Assembly (NCBI GenBank): GCA_019359435.1
Contig: JAHHHI010000071.1
Location: 50,867 to 114,866 of the forward strand
Direction: 5' to 3'
Length of the DNA stretch: 64,000 nt
Source of the DNA: Kaiparowitsia implicata GSE-PSE-MK54-09C
GTDB taxonomy: Bacteria; Cyanobacteriota; Cyanobacteriia; Elainellales; Elainellaceae
A program made the translations under genes and the position numbers. Under the pieces are notes generated by a model, which saw nothing but the letters and a program-made list of their open reading frames with translations, was not told the DNA's origin and made no database searches. This document shows positions 63,520-64,000 of the stretch, in pieces; position 1 is the first letter of the stretch, and every line of letters starts with the position of its first letter.

Positions 63520-63966
63520 CTACTCTATTTTTCTAAACTCTGGTTCTGAACACTCGGTCTAAGCAGGTTGACTCGATAGTGAATCGATTGATTATGGGAA
63601 GCATTGCCTAGGATGCGAAAGGAGCGATCGCCATCCCTGTTCATCGGTTCAATCGCAGCTATTCTTCAACGCAAATATTGATTAATAGCTATTGATCGAT
63701 GCTCCATCTCCTTCTTTTTTTGTCCATGAACGAATTAGGGAATCAGGCTTTTTTGCATATTCCATAGCTGTGGATTAACGTAAGTCTCCAATGTCGGGGA
63801 ACAGGAAGGTGCAAAGAAACAAAAGGTCTAACTGCCAAGGGTTTCAACCTTATTCATGGATTTGTTTCTTGAGACCTGAGTTCGACAACGAGTGAAGTGC
63901 TGAAAGAAAGGCTGAGGGTTACGCTCAAAGTATTGAATTCTAAGCACCTCAGCCATGTCTTTGAGT
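63520..63966. other. intergenic region at the right edge
   Basis: No gene, tRNA or repeat of the dispersed family was confirmed, although CCTGAGTTCGACAACG at 63875 resembles the left end of the repeat. A short inverted pair GGCTGAGG/CCTCAGCC (63910-63954) may terminate a minus-strand gene entering from beyond the window. One HIP1-type site lies near 63624. Confidence 0.4.
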
Positions 63967-63999
63967 CTAGCGCGCCTCGACTTGACCCAAATCTTCTGC
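63967..63999 (-). CDS. possible 3' end of a minus-strand gene (partial)
   Basis: From the right edge one minus-strand frame reads AEDLGQVEAR followed by a TAG stop at 63967-63969. The ten residues look like a protein C-terminus, and an inverted pair just beyond could terminate transcription. Too little is visible to name it, and chance is a real possibility. Confidence 0.3.
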   Translation of the reverse strand, partial: AEDLGQVEAR

Positions 64000-64000
64000 G

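Noticed and set aside
63875..63930. Sixth copy of the dispersed repeat
   Set aside because: Only CCTGAGTTCG matches; the rest of the left end and the right end are absent.
1..64000. CRISPR array or rRNA genes
   Set aside because: I saw no regularly spaced repeats and no rRNA signatures; the only tandem repeats are short 14-15-bp units with two to four copies.

Overview
The window is chromosomal DNA from a cyanobacterium. The case rests on plant-type ferredoxin (petF), the photosystem II subunit Psb30 (psb30/ycf12), the cyanobacterial regulator PlmA, families mostly restricted to cyanobacteria and plastids (DUF3531, DUF4336, short RRM RNA-binding proteins), and dozens of copies of the HIP1 octamer GCGATCGC, often extended to GGCGATCGCC, in genes and spacers alike. 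Base composition is moderate to slightly GC-rich. The genus cannot be fixed from this window; the gene set would suit a Leptolyngbya-like filamentous lineage, but that is a guess.

Layout. 1-8 kb: the 3' end of a glycogen-synthase-like gene, a LysR regulator, a UbiB/ABC1-type kinase, a small conserved protein, a Fur/PerR regulator, an RRM protein behind a 1.1-kb leader, and a membrane-anchored GTPase. 8-18 kb: two tandem 50-codon genes for secreted two-cysteine peptides, ilvC, a GNAT acetyltransferase, a tail-anchored mini-protein, murD, a polyamine-type binding protein and permease separated by a MITE-like element, an ADP-ribosylglycohydrolase-like protein and selO. 18-30 kb: a COG0523 (CobW) GTPase, a GAF histidine kinase, a DUF4336 protein, a Ham1-like pyrophosphatase with a MoxR ATPase, plmA, a dienelactone hydrolase, a deoxyhypusine-synthase-like enzyme and a zinc-ribbon membrane protein. 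30-38.5 kb: ffh and tig on the minus strand, diverging from asd-dapA-rnj on the plus strand, then tRNA-Lys(UUU). 38.6-50 kb: an aldose epimerase, a large CapA-like fusion, a pentapeptide-repeat membrane protein, a Gfo/Idh oxidoreductase, petF and a 926-residue GAF protein. 50-64 kb: pyrD, a DUF3531 protein, a phytanoyl-CoA-dioxygenase-like protein, a transposase remnant, a beta-helix/RTX secreted protein, psb30, prs, moaE, a YdcF-type protein, pyrB and a GerMN lipoprotein.

Most genes are single housekeeping units. Plausible functional groups are asd-dapA (lysine and diaminopimelate for peptidoglycan, with murD further on), pyrD-prs-pyrB (pyrimidine and PRPP supply, scattered), the binding protein with its permease, and the Ham1-MoxR pair three bases apart. 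Protein export and folding are represented by ffh and tig.

The accessory signals most worth following are the tandem secreted peptides, whose mature parts differ only by synonymous changes over about 20 residues; a dispersed intergenic foldback repeat (five copies), two copies of which carry double hairpins whose first stem differs in sequence but stays perfectly paired; the MITE-like insertion between the transporter genes; the CapA-like fusion with eroded metal-ligand motifs; and a 20-bp direct repeat upstream of plmA. No CRISPR array, rRNA or intact insertion sequence was seen.
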